This document shows, piece after piece, positions 12,318-14,154 of a DNA stretch of 14,154 nt. Position numbers and translations under genes: made by a program. Every line of letters begins with the position of its first letter. The stretch's first letter is position 1. This DNA is from CAYVCG01 sp964449985 (GTDB lineage Bacteria > Bacillota > Clostridia > Lachnospirales > WRAX01), in NCBI GenBank assembly GCA_964449985.1, contig CAYVCG010000055.1, positions 1 to 14,154 on the forward strand. Reading direction: 5' to 3'. Under the pieces are notes generated by a model. The model saw only the letters and a program-made list of their open reading frames with translations. It searched no databases and was not told the DNA's origin.

Positions 12318-13871
12318 TTATTTTGCATATTCAACAGCCCTTGTTTCTCTAATAACATTTATTTTAATTTGGCCTGGGTATTCCAGCTCGGTCTCGATCC
12401 TCTTAGCGACTTCGCGCGCAAGAACAACGATAGACGCATCGTCAACCTCTTCAGGGATAATGACGATTCTAAGCTCACGCCCTGCCTGAATAGCAAAGGA
12501 TTTTTCGACGCCTTTAAATGAATCAGCAATAGCCTCAAGCTTTTGCAGGCGTTTTATATATGATTCAAGGGTCTCGCGCCTTGCGCCCGGCCTTGCGGCA
12601 GAAATAGCATCCGCAGCTTGGACGATGACGGAGATAATGTTTGTCGGTTCGACATCGCCGTGATGCGCCTCGACAGCATTTATAATTATGTCGGATTCAC
12701 GATACTTCTTTAATAAAGCGGCGCCCAATGTAACATGAGAGCCCTCTTGCTCGTGATCCACAGATTTTCCTATATCATGAAGCAATCCGGCACGCTTTGC
12801 AAGGGTAACATCTATACCAAGCTCGCCGGCAAGAAGACCGCTTAAATGCGATACTTCAATAGAGTGTTTTAAAACATTTTGACCATAGCTTGTCCTGAAT
12901 TTCATTTTACCCAATAAACGGATAATTTCTGGGTGAAGACCATGCACGCCTGTCTCATAAGATGCGGCTTCGCCTTCTTCTCGAATCATTGCTTCTACCT
13001 CTTTTTTAGCTTTTTCTACCATTTCTTCTATCCTTGCAGGGTGGACACGCCCGTCTATAATTAATTTCTCAAGGGCAACCCGTGCAATTTCGCGCCTAAT
13101 AGGATCAAATCCTGATAAAATAACCGCTTCTGGAGTATCATCAATGATTAAGTCTATACCTGTAAGTGATTCCAAAGTTCTGATATTTCTGCCTTCTCTG
13201 CCGATAATGCGACCTTTCATTTCATCGTTTGGCAAAGTTACAACAGACACGCTGGTTTCCGCAACATGGTCAACCGAGCAGCGCTGTATGGCCGTCGCTA
13301 AAATGTCTTTAGACCGTTTGTCAGCTTCTTGTTTGGCCTTTGATTCAATTTCTTTAATCATAATGGCCGCTTCGTGCTTAACGTCGTTTTCAATAGTTGC
13401 GAGTAAATATTCTTTTGCCTGCTCCGACGTTAAACCGGATATTCTTTCAAGTTCTTCATTTTGTTTCGCCTGGATTTTCGTTATGTTAGCTTTTTGCACT
13501 TCCAAAGCTTCTAGTTTCTTTTGCAAAACCTCTTCCTTTTTTTCGAAGGAATCGCTTTTTCTGTCTAATGCTTCTTCTTTTTGGAGCAACCTTCGCTCTA
13601 AGCGCTGAATTTCATTTCTACGTTCTTTTGCCTCTTTTTCGGCTTCGTTTTTAGTTCTGATGCTTTCTTCCTTGGCTTCTAAAAGAATTTCTTTTTTCTT
13701 AGCCTCGGCCTCGCGCATTGCATCTTCAACAACAACAATTGCTTGTTTTTCTGCTGAACCAATCTTTGCCTCAGCGACGCGTTTTCTATAAATAATGCCG
13801 ATAAAACAGCCAATTATAGCTCCGATAATAATTCCGATAGCAACAAAAATAATATTATCCAGGTTAAACAC
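12318..13871 (-). CDS. rny: Ribonuclease Y (endoribonuclease, mRNA decay initiation)
   Basis: A membrane-anchored endoribonuclease of about 514-517 residues that starts decay of many mRNAs in Firmicutes. It shows the full architecture: a transmembrane helix at ~6-28, a long charged coiled coil at ~30-150 (Lys/Glu-rich), a KH RNA-binding domain with GRIIGREGRN (220-229), an HD domain with LLHDIGKSVDHE (363-374; metal ligands His365 and Asp366) and the conserved C-terminal region to EYAK. Stop TAA at 12318-12320. The start is unusual: GTG 13871 lies inside the AAGGAGG ribosome site, while an in-frame CTG at 13862 is 8 bases from it; no ATG, GTG or TTG occurs in the next ten codons. The gene has its own promoter (13926-13954) and terminator. 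Confidence 0.95.
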   Translation of the reverse strand: MFNLDNIIFVAIGIIIGAIIGCFIGIIYRKRVAEAKIGSAEKQAIVVVEDAMREAEAKKKEILLEAKEESIRTKNEAEKEAKERRNEIQRLERRLLQKEEALDRKSDSFEKKEEVLQKKLEALEVQKANITKIQAKQNEELERISGLTSEQAKEYLLATIENDVKHEAAIMIKEIESKAKQEADKRSKDILATAIQRCSVDHVAETSVSVVTLPNDEMKGRIIGREGRNIRTLESLTGIDLIIDDTPEAVILSGFDPIRREIARVALEKLIIDGRVHPARIEEMVEKAKKEVEAMIREEGEAASYETGVHGLHPEIIRLLGKMKFRTSYGQNVLKHSIEVSHLSGLLAGELGIDVTLAKRAGLLHDIGKSVDHEQEGSHVTLGAALLKKYRESDIIINAVEAHHGDVEPTNIISVIVQAADAISAARPGARRETLESYIKRLQKLEAIADSFKGVEKSFAIQAGRELRIVIIPEEVDDASIVVLAREVAKRIETELEYPGQIKINVIRETRAVEYAK

Positions 13872-13879
13872 CTCCTTAT
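13872..13879 (-). promoter_or_regulatory. rny ribosome-binding site AAGGAGGT region
   Basis: Read on the minus strand, AAGGAGG is followed by TGTTTAAC and then CTG. The last G of AAGGAG plus GTG form the annotated GTG codon, so spacing to GTG is zero and to CTG is 8 bases. This site decides the start question for rny. Confidence 0.6.
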
Positions 13880-13925
13880 TTAGTTATCAATGTGCAAAAT
13901 TAAGCAATTATGCAATTACTTATAC

Positions 13926-13954
13926 ATTTTATTACTTTTTTACACGTGTGTCAA
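13926..13954 (-). promoter_or_regulatory. rny promoter (TTGACA, 17 bp, TAAAAT)
   Basis: On the minus strand TTGACA (13954-13949) is the perfect -35 consensus, followed by 17 bases and TAAAAT (13931-13926). It gives an A/T-rich leader of roughly 45-50 bases to the ribosome site. The leader contains a direct repeat of GCAATTA/TGCAATTA type. Confidence 0.75.
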
Positions 13955-14037
13955 GAATAATATATGTTATTATTGCATTAATTTTATAGGGTTTTTGACG
14001 TATAAGTCGGCATTAGGGTGTTGTGTTTGGGTGTGGT

Positions 14038-14061
14038 TATCTTGCTTAGTTAGCCAAGATA
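14038..14061 (+). promoter_or_regulatory. Inverted repeat TATCTTG / CAAGATA over the -35 of the divergent promoter
   Basis: TATCTTG (14038-14044) and CAAGATA (14055-14061) are perfect 7-bp arms, 10 bases apart, and cover the -35 hexamer and most of the spacer. This is an operator-like position for a repressor of the + strand gene. Confidence 0.45.
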
Positions 14062-14070
14062 TGTTATAAT
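14042..14070 (+). promoter_or_regulatory. Promoter of the gene starting at 14121 (TTGCTT, 17 bp, extended TGTTATAAT)
   Basis: TTGCTT (14042-14047) and TATAAT (14065-14070) are 17 bp apart, with TG at 14062-14063 as an extended -10. Transcription should start near 14077, leaving a leader of about 44 bases. It is divergent from the rny promoter with about 88 bp between the -35 boxes. Confidence 0.75.
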
Positions 14071-14120
14071 ACACAATAGTTATATATAGTGTTTTTTATA
14101 TAAGAAATGAGGTGTTTTTT

Positions 14121-14154
14121 GTGGCATCAGCCCTAAAAATGCGTATAAACAACG
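14121..14154 (+). CDS. 5' end of an unidentified gene (truncated by window edge)
   Basis: GTG at 14121 is preceded by GAGG (14109-14112) 8 bases upstream and by a near-consensus promoter. Only 11 codons are visible, reading MASALKMRINN. That is too little to name a family. It is transcribed away from rny. Confidence 0.5.
   Translation, partial: MASALKMRINN

Noticed and set aside
13144..13608. 154-codon + strand frame opposite the rny coiled-coil region
   Set aside because: Ser/Phe-rich translation is the expected shadow of Lys/Glu-rich coiled-coil codons; no promoter or SD.

Overview
The window looks like chromosome from a low-to-moderate GC, Gram-positive, anaerobe-like Firmicute of clostridial type. 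The reasons are strong AGGAGG-type ribosome sites, frequent GTG starts, RNase Y, a lipoprotein-type solute-binding protein, a UTRA-family GntR regulator, and an intergenic fold-back repeat of a kind common in clostridial genomes. The genus cannot be read from the sequence.

Layout. (1) Positions 1-380 carry the C-terminal end of a secreted or surface beta-sandwich protein, followed by strong hairpins. (2) Positions 578-10869 form a carbohydrate-uptake and catabolism locus on the + strand. It starts with a GntR/UTRA regulator that has its own promoter and terminator. A second promoter then opens a polycistron: DeoC-like class I aldolase, FGGY sugar kinase, lipoprotein sugar-binding protein, CUT2-type ABC ATPase, two CUT2 permeases, iron-type alcohol dehydrogenase and a mutarotase-like protein. 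The last five genes are tightly packed (ATGA/TAATG overlaps), while the binding-protein gene is flanked on both sides by structured spacers. (3) Positions 10870-11272 are gene-free and hold three copies of one terminator hairpin inside a 163/162-bp tandem duplication, which also duplicates the last codons of the next gene. (4) On the - strand lie an exported protein with a copper-amine-oxidase-N-like domain (11273-12211) and RNase Y (12318-13871). (5) A divergent promoter region (13872-14120) ends with the first 11 codons of a + strand gene.

How it fits together. The same candidate operator (ATAAC-N3-GTTAT and a one-mismatch variant) lies at exactly the same place between -35 and -10 in both the gntR promoter and the aldolase promoter, so the regulator probably controls itself and the operon. 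The inferred flow is capture and import by the ABC system, anomer conversion by the mutarotase-like protein, phosphorylation by the FGGY kinase, retro-aldol cleavage by the DeoC-like enzyme, and reduction of the aldehyde fragment (or oxidation of an incoming polyol) by the Fe-ADH. No isomerase is encoded here, and the aldolase lacks the serines that bind the substrate phosphate in classical deoxyribose-phosphate aldolase. The substrate is therefore not predictable from family names and may be unusual. This locus is the main candidate for an undescribed system in the window.
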